From: Thiomicrorhabdus heinhorstiae
Lineage (GTDB): Bacteria; Pseudomonadota; Gammaproteobacteria; Thiomicrospirales; Thiomicrospiraceae
NCBI RefSeq assembly: GCF_013391765.2
Contig: NZ_JACBGI020000016.1
Coordinates: 1 to 50,591 of the forward strand
DNA length: 50,591 nt
Reading direction: 5' to 3'
The position numbers and the translations under genes were made by a program. The notes beneath the pieces were generated by a model. It was not told the DNA's origin. It ran no database searches and saw only the letters and a program-made list of their open reading frames with translations. Below, piece after piece: positions 11,058 to 17,996 of the stretch (position 1 is its first letter; each line of letters begins with the position of its first letter).

Positions 11058-11085
11058 AAAAAGGCCGGTTTAAACCGGCCTTTTT
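11058..11085. terminator. Bidirectional Rho-independent terminator
   Basis: Perfect palindrome GGCCGGTTTAAACCGGCC (11063-11080) flanked by A-run and T-run. It can stop transcription from both the small membrane protein gene (plus) and the receptor gene (minus). Confidence 0.9.
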
Positions 11086-11121
11086 ATCATGTATGAACCT
11101 TCAAGAAATTATAAGAGTTCG

Positions 11122-12372
11122 CTAAAAAAGCTCAATGTCCCCTTCGTCCATCGTTTCCATACTGACTCTCTTCATACGTGAAGCTTCAATATCCTGACGT
11201 TTACTATGTAACATCCGACGGAAATATTCCATTTTCTGACGATACGCTTCTTCCGATTCTGCCGGTTCATTATGATTTGCATCGACGAACTGGCGAATCT
11301 CGTTCGAAAACTGGTTCAGGTTCAGCAAGTGATTCATAATCTGGTCGACCAGCTGGCGGACGATATCTTCAAACTGCAATGAGCGTACGGCATTGGAAAC
11401 ACTGCTCTCAATTTCGGAAATCATGCCGGAAACATCACCCAATTTATCAGAAATACCGCTGTTCATCGATTCCAGATCGGTCAGCATCACTCCAACTTTC
11501 TGTTGCGAAGAAACGGCATGTTCCATATCTTTGCTTGCGGTTTCGCTTACGATGCTGCGCACCTGATCTACCGTAAGACGGGCTTTTTCGGCCTGACTGC
11601 GAATCTGTTCATTCAACATGTTCGAATTCAACGAAAGTTTGCGGACTTCATCGGCTACCACGGCGAAACCTCGTCCGGCTTCTCCGGCACGCGCCGCCTC
11701 GATCGCAGCATTCAAGGCTAATAAGTTTGTCTGATCGGCAATACCTTTAACGTCTTCCAACAGGTTAAAAATCGCTTCGATCTGTCCGACCATATCGTCG
11801 ATTTTGGCAACCGTCTCGTTACTTCGCTGGCTGGCATTCGTCAACAGATCGATCAAATACTGCAATACCACCTTAATCTCGGTAGAGAACTTCTGAATGC
11901 TCATGCCTTCGTCGTTCTGACCTTCACTTCCAAGGTTATCGATCAGACCGCTAACCAGCTGATATTCTGCTTGAGTCTGCATATGCAGACCGGAAAAACT
12001 CTGATTCAGTGTTTCAATCGCCTCTGCAACCAGAGATTTAACCTGTGACAATTCTTCATGCACAATCGAGACTTCCTGCTCGATAACCGTATCGATGTCA
12101 TTCAGCGCCAATGACAAGGCTTCATCGGAAGCACGCATAGCCGGTGCAGCTTGTACACTGGTACTAACGCTCTGCTGAGCAATGGCGCCTTGACCCTGCA
12201 ATACTCTGGTTGTCGCCAAGCTCCACAGCAATGAAAGTATGACAATAAACGCCGCCTCCCAATAATGGGCGAATGCAATACTTGCCGCAACCGCGGCCAG
12301 TGAAAGAATCCACAGCGGCCAGAATCGCTGCAAAAAAAGCATAAAAACAGATGGATACGACTGTGTGTGCAT
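11122..12372 (-). CDS. Methyl-accepting chemotaxis-type receptor without a sensor domain
   Basis: A 416-residue receptor. A tight membrane hairpin (about 17-36 and 39-54) leaves only two or three residues in the periplasm, so there is no ligand-binding domain; no HAMP is evident. A long helical region leads to the receptor tip, where [20 protein letters not shown] and [12 protein letters not shown] bind CheW and CheA. The segment [14 protein letters not shown] follows later. It may sense membrane or energy state, or lie in mixed arrays. ATG 12372 has AAGG eight bases upstream; a GTG at 12420 would add 16 residues. It follows cheR-cheB on the same strand and has its own sigma-54-like promoter, suggesting co-expression with flagella. 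Confidence 0.85.
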   Translation of the reverse strand: MHTQSYPSVFMLFLQRFWPLWILSLAAVAASIAFAHYWEAAFIVILSLLWSLATTRVLQGQGAIAQQSVSTSVQAAPAMRASDEALSLALNDIDTVIEQEVSIVHEELSQVKSLVAEAIETLNQSFSGLHMQTQAEYQLVSGLIDNLGSEGQNDEGMSIQKFSTEIKVVLQYLIDLLTNASQRSNETVAKIDDMVGQIEAIFNLLEDVKGIADQTNLLALNAAIEAARAGEAGRGFAVVADEVRKLSLNSNMLNEQIRSQAEKARLTVDQVRSIVSETASKDMEHAVSSQQKVGVMLTDLESMNSGISDKLGDVSGMISEIESSVSNAVRSLQFEDIVRQLVDQIMNHLLNLNQFSNEIRQFVDANHNEPAESEEAYRQKMEYFRRMLHSKRQDIEASRMKRVSMETMDEGDIELF

Positions 12373-12472
12373 AAAATTTACCTTATCTAAGTGCCCTATG
12401 CTGCCAAAGGTTGCAGACACTCTTTTCTATCTTTGAATCTATCTTCGGATAGAGCTTATTCTTCCTGATTTA

Positions 12473-12490
12473 AAGCAGGATACATACCAT
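12473..12490 (-). promoter_or_regulatory. Sigma-54 promoter candidate of the receptor gene
   Basis: Minus strand TGGTATG-TATC-CTGCTT keeps the strict GG-N10-GC spacing (GG at 12487-12488, GC at 12475-12476). The start of transcription would be about 90 bases before ATG 12372. A weaker match than the fliK and fliE promoters. Confidence 0.45.
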
Positions 12491-12530
12491 TCTTATTCAG
12501 AAATCCGCCGGCCATCACTAATGAACTCGA

Positions 12531-13661
12531 CTATTTCTGCAGTTCTCTTAATACCTTATCGGCAATTTTCTCCAAAGGTAAAACCGAATCTGCCGCGCCC
12601 AGCTTGACCGCCTCTCCCGGCATCCCCCAAACAACACTGGATTTTTCGTCCTGAGCGATGGTTGGGGCACCGACATCCTGCAACTCTTTCAATCCCTGGG
12701 CGCCGTCCGCCCCCATTCCTGTCAGCAATACACCAACCGCTTTCGGACCGAACGACTGCACCACCGAACGAAACATCACGTCCACCGAAGGTTTATGGCG
12801 ATTCACAGCAGGGCCGTCGTTTAGTCGACAAACCCAGTTCATGCCGACACGTTCTAGAATCAGATGGCGATCACCCGGCGCAATATATACATTACCGGCC
12901 TCGATCAATTGTCCGTCACTCGCCTCCCAGACCTGCATGTCGCAAATTCCGTTCATTCTCTGCGCAAACGGTTTACTGAAAGAGGCCGGAATATGTTGAG
13001 TAATCACAACCGGAGGTGTTTCAGCCGGCAGCTGCATCAAGATTTCTTTAATCGCTTCGGTTCCACCGGTCGAAGCGCCTATGGCAATAATCTTTTGCTG
13101 ACCGCGCTGCATTTTGGGATTAAACGCTTTTTTCGGCAAAACCGAGTCGGTGCTCAATTTCACCGGCACTTCACCGGTCGCCTTCTTCTTCTCGGCCGAG
13201 GTTTGTCTGCTTTGCTGATTCAAAAAACGCTGATACTGCAATTCCAAACGCGTTCGGCTTACTTTGGATGCCATTTTGATCTTGCTGCAGATTTCCAGAG
13301 TATAGTCTTCGAAAGTGTGCTTGAAATCGATCTTCGGTTTGGTAACGAAATCAATCGCCCCGACGTCCAAAGCATCGAAAGTGACGTCCGCGCCTTTTTC
13401 CGTCAGCGTGGAGACCATCACCACCGGCAGTGGATGCAACCGCATGAGATTCTTCAGAAAGGTCACGCCATCCATCTTCGGCATTTCGACATCCAAAGTC
13501 ACGACGTCTGGATGCAGACGCTTGATTTTCTCGCGCGCATCATAAGGGTCGGTTGCCGTACCGATCACTTCGATCTGCGGGTCGGACGACAGCATTTCGC
13601 TTAGCATGGTTCTCACCAGAGCCGAATCGTCAACTATCAATACCTTAATCGCTGTGGCCAC
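12531..13661 (-). CDS. cheB: Chemotaxis methylesterase/deamidase CheB
   Basis: A 376-residue response regulator with enzyme output: it removes methyl groups from receptor glutamates, opposing CheR, when phosphorylated by CheA. The receiver domain carries Asp57 in VVTLDVEMPKMDG and the acidic pair at 11-12. The esterase domain has the Ser197-His223-Asp319 triad in GASTGG, QHIPASF and GMGADG. GTG 13661 follows AGGAAG with good spacing; a TTG six codons upstream is the alternative. It follows cheR by 33 bases, so the two adaptation enzymes form one operon, apart from cheA. No cheD was found. Confidence 0.95.
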   Translation of the reverse strand: MATAIKVLIVDDSALVRTMLSEMLSSDPQIEVIGTATDPYDAREKIKRLHPDVVTLDVEMPKMDGVTFLKNLMRLHPLPVVMVSTLTEKGADVTFDALDVGAIDFVTKPKIDFKHTFEDYTLEICSKIKMASKVSRTRLELQYQRFLNQQSRQTSAEKKKATGEVPVKLSTDSVLPKKAFNPKMQRGQQKIIAIGASTGGTEAIKEILMQLPAETPPVVITQHIPASFSKPFAQRMNGICDMQVWEASDGQLIEAGNVYIAPGDRHLILERVGMNWVCRLNDGPAVNRHKPSVDVMFRSVVQSFGPKAVGVLLTGMGADGAQGLKELQDVGAPTIAQDEKSSVVWGMPGEAVKLGAADSVLPLEKIADKVLRELQK

Positions 13662-13694
13662 TATGTTCTTCCTCTTCAAAGCTTTTTTAAGCGC

Positions 13695-14525
13695 TTAATA
13701 ACTCTTTTGATAAACCGTTTTTCCCAGAAGACTAAACCGGTCGCTGATACCGTGCAGGGATTCGGAATGGCCGACAAACAGTTTTCCATTCATCGGCAGA
13801 CGATCTGCAAAGCGATCGAATAATCGTTTCTGAGTCGGCGCATCGAAATAGATCACAACATTTCGACAGAAAATCACATCAACTTGAGATTCGATTGCCC
13901 AGCTCGAATCCATCAGATTCAGCTGAGAAAATTCGATGATACTTTGCAGTTCGGAACGAGCCTTGACCATACCGGCCTGAGCCCCCTTTCCCTTTAAAAA
14001 CCAGCGGCGTTTTCGGGCCAGCTCGACACCCTTGAGACGGTCAAGCGGATAAACCCCTTTTCTGCCGGTTTCGATTACATTGGTATCCAGATCGGTGGCG
14101 ATCACCTTGGCATCCCAGTCGGCAGGTACATTTTCTTTTAACACCATTGCCAGAGAATAGGGTTCTTCGCCGGTTGAACAGCCGGCCGACCAGATGCGGA
14201 TCTTGCGCGTTTGCGCCTTATCGATCAACAGCTGTGGAATAACCGTGTTCGCCAAATATTCGAAATGGTGGTTCTCGCGGAAAAAAAAGGTCAAATTGGT
14301 GGTGATGGCATTAATCAGATGAACGAACTCCTCGTCGGGGTTTCGTTCGACGTAACCCAGATAATCATTAAACGAAGGCAAGTTCAAAAAACGAATGCGC
14401 TTGACCAGGCGGTTATACACCAAATTCCGCTTCGACTCATTTAAGTTTATTCCCGCGAAGTCGTAAACCATTTTACGCACCCGACTAAAATCCCGATCGG
14501 TAAAGGCGAATTCTTTATCGTTCAT
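13695..14525 (-). CDS. cheR: Chemotaxis receptor methyltransferase CheR
   Basis: A 276-residue enzyme that methylates receptor glutamates with S-adenosylmethionine. The N-terminal helical domain (1-75) recognises the receptor. The catalytic domain starts with TTNLTFFFRENHHFEYL and has the SAM-binding WSAGCSTGEEPYSLAM (112-127). The C-terminal pentapeptide-tether beta subdomain is present. I chose ATG 14525 rather than the TTG 30 bases upstream, giving the usual length. First gene of cheR-cheB and divergent from the FliK-like gene; a sigma-28-type promoter lies in the gap. Confidence 0.95.
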   Translation of the reverse strand: MNDKEFAFTDRDFSRVRKMVYDFAGINLNESKRNLVYNRLVKRIRFLNLPSFNDYLGYVERNPDEEFVHLINAITTNLTFFFRENHHFEYLANTVIPQLLIDKAQTRKIRIWSAGCSTGEEPYSLAMVLKENVPADWDAKVIATDLDTNVIETGRKGVYPLDRLKGVELARKRRWFLKGKGAQAGMVKARSELQSIIEFSQLNLMDSSWAIESQVDVIFCRNVVIYFDAPTQKRLFDRFADRLPMNGKLFVGHSESLHGISDRFSLLGKTVYQKSY

Positions 14526-14565
14526 AGTATGATTAACCCATCCTCTAAGCTTCAATCAGTTAGAT

Positions 14566-14591
14566 TTATCGACCATCAGGATAAAAGTTGA
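14566..14591 (-). promoter_or_regulatory. Sigma-28 (FliA) promoter candidate of cheR-cheB
   Basis: Minus strand TCAACT (14586-14591), 12-base spacer, GTCGATAA (14566-14573). This fits the Pseudomonas FliA consensus TCAAGt-N12-GCCGATA with one change in each element. The start would give a leader of about 35 bases before ATG 14525. Confidence 0.45.
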
Positions 14592-14622
14592 AGCTTTATT
14601 TACGATAAAAAATGGAGGGTAT

Positions 14623-15654
14623 ATGGATATTTCCGCTCTGAATTCAAATACGCTGTTACGCCTTACCGGGCGCGACGGCTTGGCCAATCTGTTGCAAATC
14701 GGCCAGACATTGAAAGCGGAAGTCCTGCAAACTCAGGGAAATCAGGTTCAACTGTCAATCGGCAACCAGACTCTTTGGGCGCAAAGTTCTCAAACATTGA
14801 ATGTCGGCAGCAAAGTCAATTTAACCGTACAAAGCCTTCAACCACAGATCGAACTTCGTCTGACGACGGCTAATACGGATAAAGCTCCTAACACGCAAAA
14901 CCTCACCGCCAATTTACAAACCGCCTATCGGCAATTTTTGCCGCAACAAATGCCTCTGATTAACAGCTTTCAACAACTGAATCTGATGCAACCTCAGTTA
15001 CCGGCTACTTTGCAAAGTGCACTACAGCCGATTCTCGACCAGCTCCTCAAACCACAGGAACGCTTGAGCGGCGAAGCACTCAAGCAGCACTTGCAGAACA
15101 GCGGGCTATTTTTGGAAAGCAAACTAGCCAATAAAGACCAAGCGAACCTTCAACAGGATCTTAAAGCCCAATTACTGCAGGCTAAACAGACTCTCGAAAG
15201 TCAGTCCGGCGGCGAGCGCATCACCAGCCAGCTAAGTCAGGCACTTAATCAGGCAGTCGCGCGGATTACACTGCAACAATTGCAACTTTACGAACAACCG
15301 CACATCACCCCTTTTGAACTGCCCTATCTGGCCGACAGACAAGCGGTCAAACAGCGCATGGCGTTTAAAAAAACGCCGCAACACCCTGTTTACCAATGGG
15401 AAGTTCAGCTGCAATTAAATCTTGATGAAGCCGAATTAAACGCCAAAATCCGCATGCAGAAAGATCACTCTTTCCAGATCGGTTTATGGAGCGACGACAG
15501 TGAATTGAGAGAAAAGATCGAAAACGCTCTGCCTGAACTGGAAACACAATTTCTCGACAACGCTTTGAAATTGCAATCGATCCGTCTGATTCCCCAGGAA
15601 CCGATCGAGGAAAATATCGCCACAAAAATGACATTAATTGATTTACAGGTGTAA
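14623..15654 (+). CDS. Second FliK-like (hook-length control domain) protein
   Basis: A 343-residue protein with the layout of FliK: a Gln/Leu-rich N-terminal part (1-250) and a C-terminal domain (about 255-330) reading YQWEVQLQLNLDEAELNAKI, then QIGLWSDDSELREKIENALP. This aligns with the Flg_hook domain of the true FliK at 34780-36546, but the substrate-switch motif [12 protein letters not shown] of that protein is degenerate here (LDEAELNAKIRM). FliK measures the hook and makes FlhB switch export substrates. The layout resembles YlqG of Bacillus, which pairs with the FlhB-C protein YlqH; a matching gene lies at 17051. Start behind TGGAGGG. Function inferred. Confidence 0.7.
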   Translation: MDISALNSNTLLRLTGRDGLANLLQIGQTLKAEVLQTQGNQVQLSIGNQTLWAQSSQTLNVGSKVNLTVQSLQPQIELRLTTANTDKAPNTQNLTANLQTAYRQFLPQQMPLINSFQQLNLMQPQLPATLQSALQPILDQLLKPQERLSGEALKQHLQNSGLFLESKLANKDQANLQQDLKAQLLQAKQTLESQSGGERITSQLSQALNQAVARITLQQLQLYEQPHITPFELPYLADRQAVKQRMAFKKTPQHPVYQWEVQLQLNLDEAELNAKIRMQKDHSFQIGLWSDDSELREKIENALPELETQFLDNALKLQSIRLIPQEPIEENIATKMTLIDLQV

Positions 15655-15677
15655 AGAATATGCCGAGGCGCCGATAC
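15652..15677 (+). promoter_or_regulatory. Sigma-28 (FliA) promoter of the plus-strand cheW-cheY genes
   Basis: TAAAG (15652-15656), 13-base spacer, GCCGATAC (15670-15677), very near the FliA consensus. The -35 element uses the stop codon of the FliK-like gene. The start would be about 50 bases before cheW. Confidence 0.6.
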
Positions 15678-15735
15678 CTAACCATAGAGAGATGAAATAA
15701 TCGCTGAAACAGTTTTGACGACAAACGGAGAAACG

Positions 15736-16242
15736 ATGCAAGAATTAGAAAACACCATCGGTAGCGCACAAGGCAATGAAGACGAACAAGTCTTGAGTTT
15801 CCGTCTTGGAGGTGAAGAGTACGCGGTTGACATTCTTCGCGTTCAAGAGATCAAAGGCTGGGAGAAGACCACGCCGATTCCCAATACTCCTGACTACGTC
15901 ATGGGGGTAATCAATCTACGTGGCGCTGTGGTGCCGATTATCGATTTGCGCGTGCGCTTTAAACTCGATGACATCACCTATAACGAATCGACCGTCGTGA
16001 TTATCGTGCGTGCCTTCGACAGTCTGGGAACACAAAAGATTATCGGACTGGTGGTCGACGGTGTTTCCGACGTGCATTCCATTCATACCGATCACTTGCA
16101 GAACGCTCCGGAGATGAGTGGCGTAATACACAGTTCTTATCTTAAAGGACTGGCCACGCTGGACGATAAAATGGTTATCGTTCTGAATATCGATCAATTA
16201 ATTAATGAAGGGATTTTAGGCGATATTAGCGCCTTGAATTAA
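15736..16242 (+). CDS. cheW: Chemotaxis coupling protein CheW (first copy)
   Basis: A 168-residue adaptor that links receptors to CheA. The CheW core starts at FRLGGEEYAVDILRVQEIK and continues with the signature YVMGVINLRGAVVPIIDLR (about 54-72), followed by the second beta-barrel with GLVVDGVSDVHSI. I chose ATG 15736 behind CGGAG over an upstream TTG. It is the first gene after a sigma-28 promoter and precedes cheY and a STAS gene. A second CheW is encoded beside cheA at 17417, so the two may serve different receptor sets or share one array. Confidence 0.95.
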   Translation: MQELENTIGSAQGNEDEQVLSFRLGGEEYAVDILRVQEIKGWEKTTPIPNTPDYVMGVINLRGAVVPIIDLRVRFKLDDITYNESTVVIIVRAFDSLGTQKIIGLVVDGVSDVHSIHTDHLQNAPEMSGVIHSSYLKGLATLDDKMVIVLNIDQLINEGILGDISALN

Positions 16243-16286
16243 TATCGAATCGGCTTATTTTAGCCACACACAAAGAGAGAAGAACC

Positions 16287-16646
16287 ATGTCTAAAATTTT
16301 AGCAGTTGATGATTCAAAATCCATGCGGCAAATGGTCGCCATGTCTTTAAAGTCTGCCGGACACGATGTTTCCGAGGCCGAAGACGGCAGACTTGCATTG
16401 GATATCGCTAAAAGAGAGCAATTCGATGTCATTGTCACCGACATCAATATGCCGAACATGAACGGTATCGAGTTGATCAGTGCGCTGAGATCAATGCCGA
16501 ACTACAAGTTCACACCGATTCTATGTCTGACAACCGAATCTTCCGGCGATATGAAAACCAAAGGTAAAGAAGCCGGCGCAACCGGCTGGATCGTCAAACC
16601 TTTCAGCCCGGAAAAATTGTTGTCGGTTATTAACCGTGTACTGTAA
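16287..16646 (+). CDS. CheY-like single-domain response regulator (second copy)
   Basis: A 119-residue receiver domain without an output domain. It has the acidic pair Asp8-Asp9, phosphoacceptor Asp52 (VIVTDINMPNMNG), the switch Thr in CLTTES and the conserved Lys in WIVKPF. It differs clearly from the canonical CheY at 21066, reading VDDSKSMRQMVAMSLKSAG where the other has [19 protein letters not shown]. Such CheY copies near CheW and STAS genes may act as phosphate sinks or carry a signal other than motor switching. It lies 44 bases after cheW and 35 before the STAS gene. Confidence 0.9.
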   Translation: MSKILAVDDSKSMRQMVAMSLKSAGHDVSEAEDGRLALDIAKREQFDVIVTDINMPNMNGIELISALRSMPNYKFTPILCLTTESSGDMKTKGKEAGATGWIVKPFSPEKLLSVINRVL

Positions 16647-16681
16647 GACGTCCGTGCAATAACCCCGCGAGGAGTATAACC

Positions 16682-16960
16682 ATGGCCAACCCGATCGTGT
16701 TAAACGACAGTTTGACAATACATAATATCCAAGCGCAATTCGACGAACTTAAGCAGCAATTTGCCGAAGCGGACAGTAATCTCCTTCTGGACGCCTCGGC
16801 AGTCGAAAATATCGATACATCCGGCTTTCAAATGTTACTGGCTTTGAAGCGACATGCAGAAAACAGCGGTAAACAGGTACAATGGCAGGGAGTAGGAGAA
16901 AACTTCCTGCAACTGAGCGAGAAGCTGAATTTGCAAAAGCCTTTGAATCTCTCTGTTTAA
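16682..16960 (+). CDS. STAS-domain protein
   Basis: A 92-residue stand-alone STAS domain, the fold of anti-sigma-factor antagonists such as SpoIIAA and of small scaffold proteins found in chemotaxis clusters. The hallmark LLLDASAVENIDTSGFQML (about 34-52) includes Asp45-Thr46-Ser47-Gly48, where Ser or Thr is phosphorylated in SpoIIAA-type proteins. No partner kinase or phosphatase gene is visible in the window. Start behind GAGGAG. In the same run as cheW and cheY, so it probably works with the chemotaxis array or a CheA side path. Exact role unknown. Confidence 0.85.
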   Translation: MANPIVLNDSLTIHNIQAQFDELKQQFAEADSNLLLDASAVENIDTSGFQMLLALKRHAENSGKQVQWQGVGENFLQLSEKLNLQKPLNLSV

Positions 16961-17006
16961 GAAACGCAGATCAGAGGCAGATCGATATTTCTGTGAAATG
17001 CCCTAT

Positions 17007-17028
17007 CAGCCCCGAATTTACGGGGCTG
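17007..17028 (+). other. Strong hairpin without T-run between STAS and FlhB-C genes
   Basis: Perfect 8-bp stem CAGCCCCG/CGGGGCTG with a six-base loop (AATTTA), 22 bases before the ATG of the next gene. With no T-run it is not a normal terminator; it could stabilise the upstream message or limit transcription or translation into the next gene. Confidence 0.5.
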
Positions 17029-17050
17029 AAGTCGTGTTGGAAAGCCTTAA

Positions 17051-17338
17051 ATGAAACCACCCTCGAAGCACAATCTTGCCGATAAAGTCGCTGTTTCCCT
17101 CGCCTACGAAGGAACAGGCGCTCCTAAAGTGACGGCGAAAGGCCGTGGTCACCTTGCCGAAGAAATTTTAAAAACCGCCCGGGAACACAATATCCCGATT
17201 CAGGAAGACGAAGGACTGGTTTCCCTGCTGAGTCAGGTGGAACTGGATCAGGAAATCCCGACGGAACTGTATGAGGCGATCGCCCAGCTGCTGATCTTTG
17301 TCTATCAATTAAGCGGTAAAACCATTCCAAGACCCTGA
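17051..17338 (+). CDS. Stand-alone FlhB C-terminal domain (FhlB/YlqH type)
   Basis: A 95-residue protein matching only the cytoplasmic C-terminal part of the export-switch protein FlhB. It aligns from just after the FlhB autocleavage site: AVSLAYEGTGAPKV against AVALKYDPETMGEPLV of the full FlhB at 26498-27622, and both end with a YQLS/FQLE stretch. The cleavage motif NPTH (270-273 in FlhB) is replaced by LADK, so it cannot self-cleave and resembles the already cut fragment. Related proteins can replace the FlhB fragment in export control in other bacteria. Start behind GGAAAG. It closes the plus-strand run begun by the FliK-like gene. Confidence 0.85.
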   Translation: MKPPSKHNLADKVAVSLAYEGTGAPKVTAKGRGHLAEEILKTAREHNIPIQEDEGLVSLLSQVELDQEIPTELYEAIAQLLIFVYQLSGKTIPRP

Positions 17339-17416
17339 AGAAAGTCTCATTATCGTGAGTGACAAATAGAATCCCGGATCAGGAAATTCCCATTCCGCTA
17401 CTGCTGGGAAAACGTC

Positions 17417-17944
17417 TCAGAGCAATTCGTCGGAAAATTCAATATCGGATGCGGCAAACAGACTTTCCACATCGATCAAAATAATCACCTGATCCTGAAA
17501 ATGCGCTATGCCTTGAATATAGCGGGATGCGGTATCCTTGACCGATACCATAGGTTCGAACTTCTGTTCCGGAATATCTTTGACTTCCATCACAAAATCC
17601 ACCAGAAAGCCCAGTGTATGCTCGGCGTCAATCTCAACAATAATAATCCGGCTGTGCTGATCGATCGGTTTCGGTGCCAACCCTAGAGTGCGTCGCGCAT
17701 CGATGACAGTCACAATCACACCGCGAACGTTGATTACTCCCAGCACTTGCGCATCGGAGCCGGGAACCTGACGAATGGTTCCAACCTTCAAAACCTCGCG
17801 GATTTTTTTGACCTGAATACCGTAGACTTCTTTTTGCAGGCGAAACAATACGCAACGTACACTCGGTCCTAAATAAGCGCCGTCGTCATTCATCAATTCA
17901 GAAGAACTTCCGACTACAACAGATTGATCCGACATCATATTCAT
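17417..17944 (-). CDS. cheW: Chemotaxis coupling protein CheW (second copy, with cheA)
   Basis: A 175-residue CheW with an N-terminal tail of about 28 residues before the core (CVLFRLQKEVYGIQVKKIRE). The signature QVLGVINVRGVIVTVIDARR and the second barrel (LGFLVDFVMEVKDIPEQ) are present. It differs widely from the plus-strand CheW. It follows cheA by about 50 bases on the same strand, so it is the likely partner of this CheA. Start ATG 17944 behind GGGAAA. No clear terminator separates it from the convergent FlhB-C gene. Confidence 0.95.
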   Translation of the reverse strand: MNMMSDQSVVVGSSSELMNDDGAYLGPSVRCVLFRLQKEVYGIQVKKIREVLKVGTIRQVPGSDAQVLGVINVRGVIVTVIDARRTLGLAPKPIDQHSRIIIVEIDAEHTLGFLVDFVMEVKDIPEQKFEPMVSVKDTASRYIQGIAHFQDQVIILIDVESLFAASDIEFSDELL

Positions 17945-17996
17945 AAGCGTTTCCCGCTCCCACTGTTATTCTTTTCGGCTCTTGGCCGTAAATTCA

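Noticed and set aside
14582-14608. Sigma-28-like TAAA-N15-TACGATAA before the FliK-like gene
   Set aside because: The transcription start would fall inside the Shine-Dalgarno sequence, leaving a leader of about eight bases, and the -10 lacks the GC start of the consensus.
15736-16960. cheW-cheY-STAS set as a complete second chemosensory system
   Set aside because: There is no second CheA, CheB, CheR or receptor beside it, so it cannot be called an independent pathway from this window.
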